Positions 25,424 through 34,080 of a stretch of 64,000 nucleotides of DNA are shown piece after piece; position 1 is the stretch's first letter; each line of letters begins with the position of its first letter. The position numbers were made by a program, and so were the translations under genes. The notes under the pieces are model-generated. The model ran no database searches. It was given only the letters and a program-made list of their open reading frames with translations, and was not told the origin of the DNA. The stretch lies in NCBI RefSeq assembly GCF_018130765.1, contig NZ_JAFCJZ010000011.1, positions 1-64,000 of the forward strand, written 5' to 3'. This DNA is from Bradyrhizobium iriomotense. GTDB lineage: Bacteria > Pseudomonadota > Alphaproteobacteria > Rhizobiales > Xanthobacteraceae.

Positions 25424-25754
25424 AGTGGTGGGGAGGGCTGCAGTCCAGCTCCTTGATCCTCCCGGCATCGTCAAACGCAAAAAGCGCGCTCATGATGCCA
25501 GCACTGGTGACGTACGAGAGAATGGTCCCGTCGTCGTGCCAGGGATTGAGATCGTCCAATGTGCCTGCCGGATATTTTCGGAGGCGATCGACCCAATAGG
25601 CACGAAGTGCCTCGCGGCCGGTAATGGTTTTGACACAGCCGCAGCCGCAGTGAACCACGGCATCATCGGCATACATATCCAAGATCGCTTCGATATCGCC
25701 TGCGCGGTAGGCATCGAGCCAGTCAACCGCAACGCCCATCGGGTCAAAGGACAT
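25422..25754 (-). CDS. SnoaL/NTF2-like protein
   Basis: A 110-residue member of the NTF2-like fold, a cone-shaped alpha+beta barrel used by small isomerases, hydrolases and binding proteins. It shows the early helix WLDAYRAGDIEAILDMYADD, the turn into VVHCGCGCVKTITGREALRAYW, and later strands ending in KELDCSPPHH. The CGCGC cluster in the loop is unusual and could bind a metal or be redox-sensitive. It is divergent from the response-regulator gene at 25920, with which it shares a 165-bp upstream region. Confidence 0.8.
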   Translation of the reverse strand: MSFDPMGVAVDWLDAYRAGDIEAILDMYADDAVVHCGCGCVKTITGREALRAYWVDRLRKYPAGTLDDLNPWHDDGTILSYVTSAGIMSALFAFDDAGRIKELDCSPPHH

Positions 25755-25767
25755 AATTCCTCACCTG

Positions 25768-25791
25768 CATACCGTCATAACCATACCGTCA
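25768..25791. promoter_or_regulatory. Direct repeat CATACCGTCA, 14-bp spacing
   Basis: Two identical 10-bp words, CATACCGTCA, start at 25768 and 25782 in the region shared by the divergent SnoaL and response-regulator genes, 14 bp beyond the SnoaL start. They could be a two-site operator; the regulator is unknown. Confidence 0.35.
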
Positions 25792-25919
25792 AAACTGCAA
25801 TTTTAGATCGGGCTAACCCCGCTAAGCCTCTTTCTCCAAACGATTAATTGTATTTTAATACCCCGTACCCGGCCCCGGCCATATGCCGAAGGACATAGAA
25901 CCGGGCCGAGGCATATTTC

Positions 25920-28900
25920 ATGTTAGACGTCATTGCGAAGCAGGGGTCCGCGTGCATCCGGCTTGTGATCGTCGATCGACAACCGATCGTTCTGCAGGGG
26001 CTGAAGTCGGTCTTCGGGGCACAGCAGGACTTCGACGTCGTCGCATCATCCAGCGACGGAGCGAGCTGCCTCGAAGCTATCAGGAATTTGAAACCCGACG
26101 TCGCGCTTCTTGCCGACACTCTGCCGGATCTGACGGTATCCGAGCTCCTCGCGATTGCTAAAGCTGAGAAACTTCCTACGCGCCTGGTGTTCTTTGCCGA
26201 GTCCGACACCGACCACGATTTGACCGCAGCCATCGCTGCCGGCGCCTGCAGCGTCATTTCGAAGTTCGCCTCGCCCGACACCATGCTGCAATCACTGCGG
26301 CTGATGACGAAGCGCTTCGTGGCGCCGGAGCAGTCCTATCCCTGGCCAACCGGCAAGGAAGCTGACGCCGGCAAAATTGAAAAGATGCTGGCGCAATTGA
26401 CGCAGCGGGAGCGTCAAATTGCTCGGCTGGTGTCGGAAGGAAAGTCGAACAAGGAGATCGCGCGCCAGCTCGACGTTTCCCAGGGGACAGTCAAAGTCCA
26501 CCTGTACAATATTTTCCAGAAGCTCGAGATCACCAACAGAACGGTGCTCGCGACCATCTCATTGCTGCAGCGTACCTCCGGCTTCGGCACGCTCGCGCTG
26601 GCCTTTCTGGCGCTCGCCATTGCGGACGAACTCAAGGCGGCGGAAGCGAACGACATGCTTCCGGATGACGACAGCATCGGCCATGCGGGAGAGCACGCCG
26701 AGTATGAGCCTTGGAAGAAGGCCATTCTCCGGCACCGCATCGCCTGGGAATCCAGCGAGACGCCCCCGCTCACCCAGAGAGACCTTTTTGCCAAGCTGGG
26801 CCAGGTCACGAACCCGGCAGCGGCAATCGAAGCGCTGCGCGCGGCCGAGCAATCTGTCGGCTCGAAACTGTGGAAAGACTACGGTCCTGTTGGATCGAGC
26901 ACGCCCAATCTTCCTGCGCTGTTGCCGCGAGGAACCAGCGACACCCAGATTGGAGGTGACCCGGCCCCGGACCATCTCGTCCCGCGGCTTGCGTCCAATC
27001 CGATGTCGCTTCAGGGAGGGTATGGCACCTTCGCCACTCTCGCCGGGGCGTTGATCTACGCACTGCACGATCCCCATCTCGCCGCACAGGCGCATGAGGC
27101 GGGTAAAGCGTCGATCGACAGCTTTGCGGTCGTCACCGGAGAGAATGCGACCACAAAAGTGGCTGGGATCACCGATGCTGGCGCGCATCATGCAGGCAAC
27201 TCAGCCCCGGCTTTCCCTTCGCACGATGCCCACCTGCCTTCCGCGTTCGTGAGCACCGGAGACGAAAGCGTCGCTGGAGAAGGCGCCCGGAGCCAAATGG
27301 CCCAAGGCGCTGTGGGTGACGCCGCGGGCGACAATCTCCAAAAAACTCCTGGCCTGGTGGACTCGGGTTACGATGCCGGCATTGGCGGAGATAGAAGCGA
27401 TCAACCGATGGGCGGCAACGTCGATGAAAACGTTGCTCATCGCTCCCAGATCGATTCCAAGTCTACCTCGTCCGACTTGGTCTCCGATCTCGCATCCGGG
27501 TCGGGCAGGATCAATCTTGCGGCTTTCGGGGCGCTTGCCTGGCTGCATATGACGGCAGCAAGCAAGTCCATCCCGCCACATACCCTCGCCTGGATCTACA
27601 ACGCCGCAAGCAATGAAACGATCGTCTATGTGAATGCGACCGATCGTAGTCTCGATATCGGCGATCACGGCCTGCTGGAAATCCATCTGCAGGGGATTGT
27701 GTCCATTGCGGAGTCGGATGTCATCGGCCAGCCGGAAAGCGCGGCTGTCGCGATCACCCTGGAGCAGCTCGAAGAAGCGTTGAAATCGGCGCTCGCAACC
27801 GATGAGGCTGTTCTGAGTACGGACAATGTCCATGCCATTGGCGGGGCGGGCGAGGGCACGGTCGAGACGGCTGGAATTTGGAACATTCTGGCCGACGACG
27901 GCTCGAGGTTCCAGTTCGGGCAGACCCGGACCGGCTTAGGGGCGTCGACGAGGTTCAGAAGCTTCAACAGCGATCCGACGGATGCAACGGAAGAGAGCGA
28001 TGGCGCGTCTGCGGTGTCGGCTCACGCATCATCAACCGGGCTTGTTCACAGCGTGACGGTGACGGCAGCTGAAAATCTCACATTGAAGGGTGAGCCGATC
28101 AATGCAGGCACCGGCATTTCGTCGACCGGGCTGAACGAGATCGTTGGACCGAGCGTCGCGGCGGCCGACAGCGCAAGCCACGGTAACTCTGAGCACGCTT
28201 CGGAGCACGAGTCAGCAAAAGAGGCAGCCGCGGAGTCGAATGAAGCAGACTCCAAACCTGGCAACGGCGTCGGCAATGACAATGCGAACGATGGTTCGCA
28301 AGGGGCGGCGAAGAAGGCAGAAAAGGCAGAATCAAGCGGCGCGGAGCCCGGCAAATCCGAGCACGCAAACTCTGCAGATGCAGCCGCCACGGAGTCGAAT
28401 GAAGCTGACTCCAAACCGGGCAACGGCGCCGGCAGTGACAATGCCCATGACGGTTCGCAGGGGGCGGCGAAGAAGGCAGAAAATGCAGAATCAAGCGGCG
28501 CGGAGCCCGGCAAATCCGAGTACGCAAACTCTGCAGATGCAGCCGCCACGGAGTCGAATGAAGCTGACTCCAAACCGGGCAACGGCGCCGGCAGTGACAA
28601 TGCCCATGACGGTTCGCAGGGGGCGGCGAAGAAGGCAGAAAATGCAGAATCAAGCGGCGCGGAGCCCGGCAAATCCGAGTACGCAAACTCTGCAGATGCA
28701 GCCGCCACGGAGTCGAATGAAGCTGACTCCAAACCGGGCAACGGCGCCGGCAGTGACAATGCCCATGACGGTTCGCAGGGGGCGGCGAAGAAGGCAGAAA
28801 ATGCAGAATCAAGCGGCGCGGAGCCCGGCAAATCCGAGCATGCAAGCTCTGCAAACGCGGCTGCCACGGCTTCGACTGAAGCAGACTCCAAACCTGGCAA

Positions 28901-30107
28901 CGGCGTCGGCAATGACAAGAAGATGGCCGAGGCGGCCGACGAGGACCACGGCAACTCCGGGCACGATTCACAGCCAACCCCTGCAAGCGGACCGAAAGCA
29001 GCCGACGTTGCCGAAGCGGCCGTCGCAACGGCCGATAGTGCGAGCCACGGCAACTCGGATCGCGCTGCGGAGCCGGCGCCTGTAAAGGAAGCAGCCGCGG
29101 AGCCGGCTGAAGCTGATGCCAACCCGGGCAACGCCGTCGGCCATGACAAGAAGACGGCCGAGGCGGCCGACGAGGACCACGGCAACTCTGCGCACGATCC
29201 AGACTCCGCAAACGGACCGAAAGCAGCCGAAATCGCCGAAGCGGCGGTCGCAATGGCCGACAGCGCGAGCCACGGCAACTCGGATTGCGCTGCGGAGCCG
29301 GGGCCTGCAAAGGAAGCAGCCGCGGAGCTGACGGAAGCTGACTCCACATCGGGCAACGGTGGCGGCAATGACAACGCGCAACACGCTCCGGCTTCGGACG
29401 CCGCGAGCGCGCCAGCGGCAGTGCAGACGGCCGAAGCGGCCGACGTGGACCACGGCAACTCCGGGCACGATTTACCCTCAACCTCTGCGAACGCGCCGGA
29501 TGCAGCCGGGACTGTCGAACCGAGCGTCGCAGCGGCCGATAGCGAGAGCCACGGCAACTCGGATCACGCGTCGGAGCCAGGGTCTGCAAAGACGGCTGCT
29601 ACGGAGCTGGCTGACGCTGACTCCACACCGGGCAACGGTGTCGGTAATGACAAGACGACGGCCGAGGTGGCCGACGCGGACCACGGCAACTCGGGACACG
29701 ATTCACAGTCAGCCTCTGTAAACGCACCGGACGCAACCGAGATCGTCGAACCAAGCGTCGCAAGCGGCGATAACGCCGGACACGGAAATTCGCAGCAGGT
29801 GGTGCAACCTGCCGCGATCGCATCAGAAGCCGCACAGCCGGCTCAAGCTGCGCCCGAGACCGGCGGCGCGGATCAAGACCTGGTGTTCCGCTTCGATGGC
29901 GAGGCGACGCCTTCCACTCCCGTCGCGGTCGTTGTGCCTCCGGTGCTCGACAGTCCGCCCGATACGCACGTACCGCCCGGTCAGGACAAGCACCTCGAGA
30001 TCATCGTCCAAATAATGTCCAGTACACTGGACGACCACGCGACCAACCACGGCAATAGCGGTTCGCATCCTGCCACGGGACATGCGGCTCATGACTTGCT
30101 GATTTGA
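25920..30107 (+). CDS. NarL-type response regulator fused to a giant HGNS-repeat tail
   Basis: A 1395-residue protein. Residues 14-125 form a receiver domain (Asp19, phospho-acceptor Asp66 in LLADTLP, Lys115). Residues 158-215 form a LuxR/NarL helix-turn-helix (LTQRERQIARLVSEGKSNKE). A hydrophobic segment follows at 221-236 (GFGTLALAFLALAIA). Then come about 500 residues of mixed sequence with a strand-rich part at about 545-600 (ETIVYVNATDRSLDIGDHG), and from about 740 to the end an acidic Ala/Glu/Ser/Asn-rich region. That region contains 53-residue tandem repeats and ten HGNS motifs, often DHGNSGHD or SHGNSD. Ordinary NarL regulators have about 215 residues. No partner kinase is adjacent. 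The role of the tail is unknown; a membrane-tethered regulator is one inference. Confidence 0.85.
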   Translation: MLDVIAKQGSACIRLVIVDRQPIVLQGLKSVFGAQQDFDVVASSSDGASCLEAIRNLKPDVALLADTLPDLTVSELLAIAKAEKLPTRLVFFAESDTDHDLTAAIAAGACSVISKFASPDTMLQSLRLMTKRFVAPEQSYPWPTGKEADAGKIEKMLAQLTQRERQIARLVSEGKSNKEIARQLDVSQGTVKVHLYNIFQKLEITNRTVLATISLLQRTSGFGTLALAFLALAIADELKAAEANDMLPDDDSIGHAGEHAEYEPWKKAILRHRIAWESSETPPLTQRDLFAKLGQVTNPAAAIEALRAAEQSVGSKLWKDYGPVGSSTPNLPALLPRGTSDTQIGGDPAPDHLVPRLASNPMSLQGGYGTFATLAGALIYALHDPHLAAQAHEAGKASIDSFAVVTGENATTKVAGITDAGAHHAGNSAPAFPSHDAHLPSAFVSTGDESVAGEGARSQMAQGAVGDAAGDNLQKTPGLVDSGYDAGIGGDRSDQPMGGNVDENVAHRSQIDSKSTSSDLVSDLASGSGRINLAAFGALAWLHMTAASKSIPPHTLAWIYNAASNETIVYVNATDRSLDIGDHGLLEIHLQGIVSIAESDVIGQPESAAVAITLEQLEEALKSALATDEAVLSTDNVHAIGGAGEGTVETAGIWNILADDGSRFQFGQTRTGLGASTRFRSFNSDPTDATEESDGASAVSAHASSTGLVHSVTVTAAENLTLKGEPINAGTGISSTGLNEIVGPSVAAADSASHGNSEHASEHESAKEAAAESNEADSKPGNGVGNDNANDGSQGAAKKAEKAESSGAEPGKSEHANSADAAATESNEADSKPGNGAGSDNAHDGSQGAAKKAENAESSGAEPGKSEYANSADAAATESNEADSKPGNGAGSDNAHDGSQGAAKKAENAESSGAEPGKSEYANSADAAATESNEADSKPGNGAGSDNAHDGSQGAAKKAENAESSGAEPGKSEHASSANAAATASTEADSKPGNGVGNDKKMAEAADEDHGNSGHDSQPTPASGPKAADVAEAAVATADSASHGNSDRAAEPAPVKEAAAEPAEADANPGNAVGHDKKTAEAADEDHGNSAHDPDSANGPKAAEIAEAAVAMADSASHGNSDCAAEPGPAKEAAAELTEADSTSGNGGGNDNAQHAPASDAASAPAAVQTAEAADVDHGNSGHDLPSTSANAPDAAGTVEPSVAAADSESHGNSDHASEPGSAKTAATELADADSTPGNGVGNDKTTAEVADADHGNSGHDSQSASVNAPDATEIVEPSVASGDNAGHGNSQQVVQPAAIASEAAQPAQAAPETGGADQDLVFRFDGEATPSTPVAVVVPPVLDSPPDTHVPPGQDKHLEIIVQIMSSTLDDHATNHGNSGSHPATGHAAHDLLI
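28231..28866. repeat. 159-bp tandem repeat inside the fused regulator gene
   Basis: Four units with a 159-bp period (53 codons) begin at about 28231, 28390, 28549 and 28708, and a fifth is partial. Units two to four are nearly identical at DNA level, differing at a few sites such as GAGTAC versus GAGCAT; the first is more diverged. Units encode ESNEADSKPGNGAGSDNAHD plus an Ala/Lys/Glu stretch. The recent identity implies expansion by slippage or unequal exchange. Confidence 0.95.
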
Positions 30108-30143
30108 AGTGTAGGTGCGCGTCCTGTGATGGAGAGGGAGGCC

Positions 30144-30172
30144 AAAATAAAAACGGGGCCGTGAGGCCCCGT
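30144..30172 (-). terminator. Rho-independent terminator of rpmG
   Basis: An 8-bp stem, ACGGGGCC with GGCCCCGT (30153-30160 with 30165-30172), is followed on the minus strand by TTTTATTTT. It terminates minus-strand transcription; on the plus strand no T-run follows. Confidence 0.92.
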
Positions 30173-30198
30173 CAAAAGTCCTTCAGCGTTCCGCGATC

Positions 30199-30366
30199 TT
30201 ACTTGATCTTGGCTTCGCGGAATTCGACGTGCTTGCGCGCGACCGGGTCGTACTTCTTCTTGACCAGCTTGTCGGTCATGGTGCGCGAATTCTTCTTGGC
30301 GACGTAGTAGAAGCCGGTGTCGGCCGAGGACACGAGCTTGACCTTGATGGTGACCGCTTTGGCCAT
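30199..30366 (-). CDS. rpmG: 50S ribosomal protein L33
   Basis: A 55-residue ribosomal protein. The minus strand reads MAKAVTIKVKLVSSADTGFY, then YVAKKNSRTMTDKLVKKKYD and a basic end, which is the L33 sequence of alphaproteobacteria. It binds 23S rRNA near the E site. It lacks the CxxC zinc pairs found in some L33 forms, so it is the zinc-independent (C-minus) type. It is shorter than most gene-finding cut-offs. It has its own terminator and is separated by three genes from the NUDIX-topA cluster on the same strand. Confidence 0.97.
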   Translation of the reverse strand: MAKAVTIKVKLVSSADTGFYYVAKKNSRTMTDKLVKKKYDPVARKHVEFREAKIK

Positions 30367-30490
30367 GTTCTGAACCTCAGAAAATTGGGGAATCTGGAGC
30401 CGGCCAAACGGCCCGCGTTGGCCGGCAACCTAGCCAGAAACCGCCTGATGTCAAGGTTTTAGGGCCGGAAATCTACCCGAAACGGCCCCA

Positions 30491-31816
30491 TTATGCCTCG
30501 AAGAAGCGGTTTTTCGGCCGCGGCAGGCCCAGATTCTCCCTCAAAGTGGCCCCTTCATACTCTTTGCGGAAAATCCCGCGCTTCTGCAGCTCCGGGACGA
30601 CCTTGTCGACGAAATCGTCGAGGCCGGCGGGCAGGAACGGGAACATGATGTTGAAGCCATCCGAGCCGCGCCCGACCAGCCATTCCTCCATCTGATCGGC
30701 GATGGTCTTGGCGGTGCCGACGAAGGACAGGCCGCCATAGCCGCCGACGCGCTGGGCGAGCTGGCGCACGGTGAGCTTGTCGCGGGCGGCGAGATCGACC
30801 ATGCGCTGGCGGCCGCTCTTGCTGGCATTGGTCTCGGGGATCTCGGGGAGGGGACCATCGGGATCGAAGCCGGAGGCGTCGGTGCCGAGGATGACGGAGA
30901 GCGAGGCGATGGCGCTGTCGTAATGCACGCGGCTGTCGAGCAGGGCGCGCTTCTCCTTGGCTTCATCGACGCTGTCGCCAACCACGACGAAGGCGCCGGG
31001 CAGGATCTTGAGATGTTCAGGGTCGCGGCCGACCTTCTCCATGCGGCCCTTGATGTCGGCATAGAGTTTTTGGCCGTCGGCGAGGCTGCCGCCGCCGGTG
31101 AACACCGCTTCCGCCGTCTCGGCCGCGAGCTGCCGGCCGTCCTCGGACGCGCCGGCCTGCACGATCACCGGCCAGCCCTGCACGGGGCGGGCGATGTTGA
31201 GGGGACCGCGCACCTTCAGATATTGGCCGTTGTGGTCGAGCGTGTGCATCTTCGCGGGATCGAAGAACAGCCCACTCTCGACATCGCGCACGAAGGCATC
31301 GTCCGCGAAGGAATCCCACAGGCCCGTGACGACGTCGTAGAACTCGCGGGCGCGCTTGTAGCGCTCGGCGTGCTCCATGTGGTCGTCGAGGCCGAAATTC
31401 AGCGCCGCGTCCGGGTTCGAGGTGGTGACGATATTCCACCCCGCACGGCCGCCGCTGAGATGGTCGAGCGAGGCGAAGCGGCGCGCGACATGATAGGGCT
31501 CGTCAAATGTGGTCGAGCCGGTCGCGATCAAGCCGATGCGCTCGGTGACGGCCGAGAGCGCCGACAGCAACGTGAACGGCTCGAACGAGGTCACGGTGTG
31601 GCTGCGCTTGAGCGCATTGATCGGCATGTTCAACACGGCCAGATGATCGGCCATGAAGAAGGCGTCGAACTTGCCGGCCTCGAGCTTTTGGATCAGCTGC
31701 TTGATGTGGCCGAAGTTGAAATTGGCGTCGGGCCAGGCCCCGGGATAGCGCCAGGCGCCGGTGTGGATGCTGATCGGGCGCATGAACGCGCCAAGCTTGA
31801 GTTGCCGTTGTGCCAT
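30491..31816 (-). CDS. LLM-class flavin-dependent monooxygenase (NtaA/SoxA/DszA type)
   Basis: A 441-residue FMN-dependent oxygenase of the bacterial luciferase-like fold. The NtaA/SnaA/DszA subfamily is recognised by the long form and by MAQRQLKLGAFMRPISIHTG, FDAFFMADHLAVLN, ERIGLIATGSTTFDEPYH and GGRAGWNIVTTSNPDAALNF. It also contains WPVIVQAGASEDGRQLAAE. Members cleave C-S or C-N bonds of sulfonates, aminopolycarboxylates or dibenzothiophene sulfone with FMNH2 from a partner reductase, which is not seen here. An ATG at 31915 would add 33 residues without family counterpart; 31816 is preferred. Confidence 0.9.
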   Translation of the reverse strand: MAQRQLKLGAFMRPISIHTGAWRYPGAWPDANFNFGHIKQLIQKLEAGKFDAFFMADHLAVLNMPINALKRSHTVTSFEPFTLLSALSAVTERIGLIATGSTTFDEPYHVARRFASLDHLSGGRAGWNIVTTSNPDAALNFGLDDHMEHAERYKRAREFYDVVTGLWDSFADDAFVRDVESGLFFDPAKMHTLDHNGQYLKVRGPLNIARPVQGWPVIVQAGASEDGRQLAAETAEAVFTGGGSLADGQKLYADIKGRMEKVGRDPEHLKILPGAFVVVGDSVDEAKEKRALLDSRVHYDSAIASLSVILGTDASGFDPDGPLPEIPETNASKSGRQRMVDLAARDKLTVRQLAQRVGGYGGLSFVGTAKTIADQMEEWLVGRGSDGFNIMFPFLPAGLDDFVDKVVPELQKRGIFRKEYEGATLRENLGLPRPKNRFFEA

Positions 31817-31929
31817 CGCCCCGTATCCGTTCTGGGTGTCGTTCGCAAAGACATAGGGACGCTGAGGAACTCCGCCATTGGGATGGCCGAGAAGATTTTT
31901 TTGTTTTTCGATCAACTCTCAGCACGTTC

Positions 31930-31968
31930 GCGTCATTCCGGGGCGCCGCGTAGTGGCGAGCCGGAATC
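31930..31968. repeat. CATTCCGG-type palindromic repeat
   Basis: CGTCATTCCGGGGCGCCGCG followed by GTGGCGAGCCGGAATCC forms an imperfect stem. It is related to the repeat at 52570 (CATTCCGG..CCGGAAT) and lies between two minus-strand genes. Confidence 0.65.
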
Positions 31969-31998
31969 CATCGCGCGGCAGACACTGACGCGAGGGGT

Positions 31999-33336
31999 CT
32001 ACTGCCCCCGTGCCCTTTGATCGAAGGCGCTCAGCACGGCGAGCGTCATCGCGGTGACGCCGGTCCGGATGGTCGGTTTCGGCACCGGGGCGAATTGCGG
32101 CGAGTGGTTGCCGGGAAGCGGCGGGCCGCTGCCGTTACGCGCGGCAGCGACGCGTTCGGGCTCATAGACGCCGATGTTGAAGAACATCGAAGGCACGCCG
32201 GCGTTGACATATTCCGAATAGTCCTCGCTGGTCGTGTTTGCAGGGCTGACGTTGAACTTGTCGCCGAAGGCCACTTTCAGCACCCGCTCGGCCTGGCCGA
32301 CGACGGCGGCATCGTTCACCACCGCCTTGGTTCCCTCGTCGAGATGGATTTCGGGCGCCGGCGCATCCGCCATCGCCGCCACCGCCTTCGCCGTCCGCTC
32401 GATCCCGGCCAGCATCCTGGCGCGCACCTGCGGCTTGAAGCTGCGGATCGTGCCGATCACTCTGGCTTCGTCGGGAATGATGTTGCCGGCGGTGCCGGCG
32501 TGGATCGCGCCGATGGTGACAAGGCCGAATTCGGTCGGGTCCTTCTCGCGGCTGATCACGCTCTGCACGTCGACGACGAAGCGGGATGCCATCATCACGG
32601 GATCGATGGTCGCCTGCGGTATCGCGCCATGGCCGCCGCGGCCAAGGAATTTGATGAAGAGACCGTCGACATTCGACGATCCGACCCCGACTCTATAGTT
32701 CACGTAGCCGTAGGCGCCACTGCCGTCGTGCAGGGCAAAACCCGCGTCGGGCTTCGGAAAGCGGGTGAACAGGCCATCGTCGATCATCGCCCTTGCGCCC
32801 GTGACCTCTTCCTCCGCGGGCTGCGCGATGAACATCAACGTACCGTGCCACCGGTCCTTGAGGCCGACCAGGGTCTTCGCCGTGCCGACCCAGCTCGCCA
32901 TGTGGATGTCATGGCCGCAGCTATGGGCGACAAATGTCTCGCGGCCCTGCCAGATCTGCTTGTCGCGGCTCGCATAGGGCAGGCCGGTCTTCTCCTCCAT
33001 CGGCAGCGCATCGAGCTCGGTGCGAACCATGATGGTGGGACCGTCGCCGTTCCCAAAGATGGCAACAAGGCCGGTCTTGCCGACGCGCTCGGTGACCTCA
33101 AAGCCAATCGCACGCATCTCGGCGGCGAGTTTCGCCGCCGTCTTCTCTTCCTGGTAGGCAAGCTCGGGATGGGCGTGGATGTCCTTGTAGAGCGCGTCGA
33201 GCTTCGGATATTCGCTCTCGAAGGAGGTCTCGATCGTCTGCTTCAATCTGGCGACGTCGAGCTCCGCATGGGCAGGTGGCGAGAGCAGGCCGCACAACGC
33301 CACGGAAGCGAGCAGAGGCCTTACGAACCGCGTCAT
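31999..33336 (-). CDS. Exported M20-family amidohydrolase
   Basis: A 445-residue zinc-type amidohydrolase of the M20D/hippurate-hydrolase group. A signal peptide (RPLLASVALCGLLSPPAHA) precedes the catalytic domain. The domain has HPELAYQEEKTA, the metal ligand motif HSCGHDIHMA with bridging Cys, the catalytic QPAEEEVTGARAMI, and the late FNVSPANTTSEDYSEY. It also contains the dimerisation (lid) domain in the middle. These enzymes release amino acids from N-acyl or indole-acetyl conjugates; export suggests scavenging in the periplasm. Start 33336 has CTGGAGGATCGG upstream. Confidence 0.92.
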   Translation of the reverse strand: MTRFVRPLLASVALCGLLSPPAHAELDVARLKQTIETSFESEYPKLDALYKDIHAHPELAYQEEKTAAKLAAEMRAIGFEVTERVGKTGLVAIFGNGDGPTIMVRTELDALPMEEKTGLPYASRDKQIWQGRETFVAHSCGHDIHMASWVGTAKTLVGLKDRWHGTLMFIAQPAEEEVTGARAMIDDGLFTRFPKPDAGFALHDGSGAYGYVNYRVGVGSSNVDGLFIKFLGRGGHGAIPQATIDPVMMASRFVVDVQSVISREKDPTEFGLVTIGAIHAGTAGNIIPDEARVIGTIRSFKPQVRARMLAGIERTAKAVAAMADAPAPEIHLDEGTKAVVNDAAVVGQAERVLKVAFGDKFNVSPANTTSEDYSEYVNAGVPSMFFNIGVYEPERVAAARNGSGPPLPGNHSPQFAPVPKPTIRTGVTAMTLAVLSAFDQRARGQ

Positions 33337-33352
33337 CCGATCCTCCAGTCGT

Positions 33353-33457
33353 TCAAGCGCCCTTTCGTTCACCTAGCACATCTCGTCGCATCTTGCCGCC
33401 ATGGAAATGGAAGAACGGCACCGGCGCCCCGTGACGCAGGAGGCCGGTCGCAAGGCG
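33353..33457 (-). pseudogene. Duplicated 3' fragment of the NUDIX gene
   Basis: On the minus strand this encodes RLATGLLRHGAPVPFFHFHG and GGKMRRDVLG, nearly the same as the last 28 residues of the NUDIX protein at 34077-34826 (RLATGPLRHDAPVPFFHFYG and GGKMQKDILS). The DNA shares GAAATGGAAGAACGGCACCG. Upstream of it nothing matches. It is a leftover from a duplication that spans the gene at 33529, or from loss of a second NUDIX copy. Confidence 0.8.
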
Positions 33458-33528
33458 TCGGAGGCGCCTCTTCGAACCAATCCGCCCCCTAGCCCCGACC
33501 AAGCCATGACCTCGTGAGGAGACCCGAC

Positions 33529-34080
33529 ATGGCCGGCGCAATGACAGTAGATGGCGGCATGGTTCGCATCGACCGCCCCATGCCCTGGGTTGGCCGGCTG
33601 CTGTCGCTGCCGCTGCTGGCAGCGAGCGGTTATCTCCTGTGGAATGTCGCGCTCGGACTGCGCCAGGATTTTTCCGGCTTCGGCCGGCTCGCCGACGACC
33701 TCGTGCCGGTGCTGGTGTTCACGGGGCTCGGACTGCTCGTCGGCATTCCCGGCCTGATCCTGCTCACCTTTCGCACTTTCGTCGTGCTCAACGAGACGCT
33801 GCGCCAGATCGTCATCACCAGGCAGTTCGGCCCGCTGAATTTTCGCAAGCACCGCAATCTCGCCGACTACCACTTCATTAGCATCACCGAGGACTATGAT
33901 CCGGAGCTGACGGCCTACGACGTCAATCTATGCGGCAGCAAGGGTACCGAACCAATCAACCTGATGAGCTTCACGAAGCGTGATGACGCGGACAGGCTGG
34001 CGAGCGAGATCGGCCGCGTCCTCAAGCTGTCGGCGCGCGACTATGTCGGCACCGAGCCGGATGCGGACGAAGACGACTAG
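33529..34080 (+). CDS. Membrane protein of unknown function
   Basis: A 183-residue protein with two membrane helices, at about residues 19-44 (WVGRLLSLPLLAASGYLLW) and 56-80 (VLVFTGLGLLVGIPGLILL). A cytoplasmic domain of about 100 residues follows with a strand pattern like a PH-like fold (LRQIVITRQFGPLNFRKHRN, then YDVNLCGSKG) and an acidic end. I know no function. The ATG at 33529 is chosen over 33514 because GAGGAGACC precedes it at good distance. Its 3' end overlaps the convergent NUDIX gene by 4 bp, and it is flanked by NUDIX-derived sequences on both sides. Confidence 0.7.
   Translation: MAGAMTVDGGMVRIDRPMPWVGRLLSLPLLAASGYLLWNVALGLRQDFSGFGRLADDLVPVLVFTGLGLLVGIPGLILLTFRTFVVLNETLRQIVITRQFGPLNFRKHRNLADYHFISITEDYDPELTAYDVNLCGSKGTEPINLMSFTKRDDADRLASEIGRVLKLSARDYVGTEPDADEDD

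Noticed and set aside
28046..29589. Two 500-codon open frames on the minus strand opposite the repeat tail
   Set aside because: They follow from the repetitive GC-rich sequence; the plus-strand frame is continuous with the receiver and HTH domains and has a proper start.
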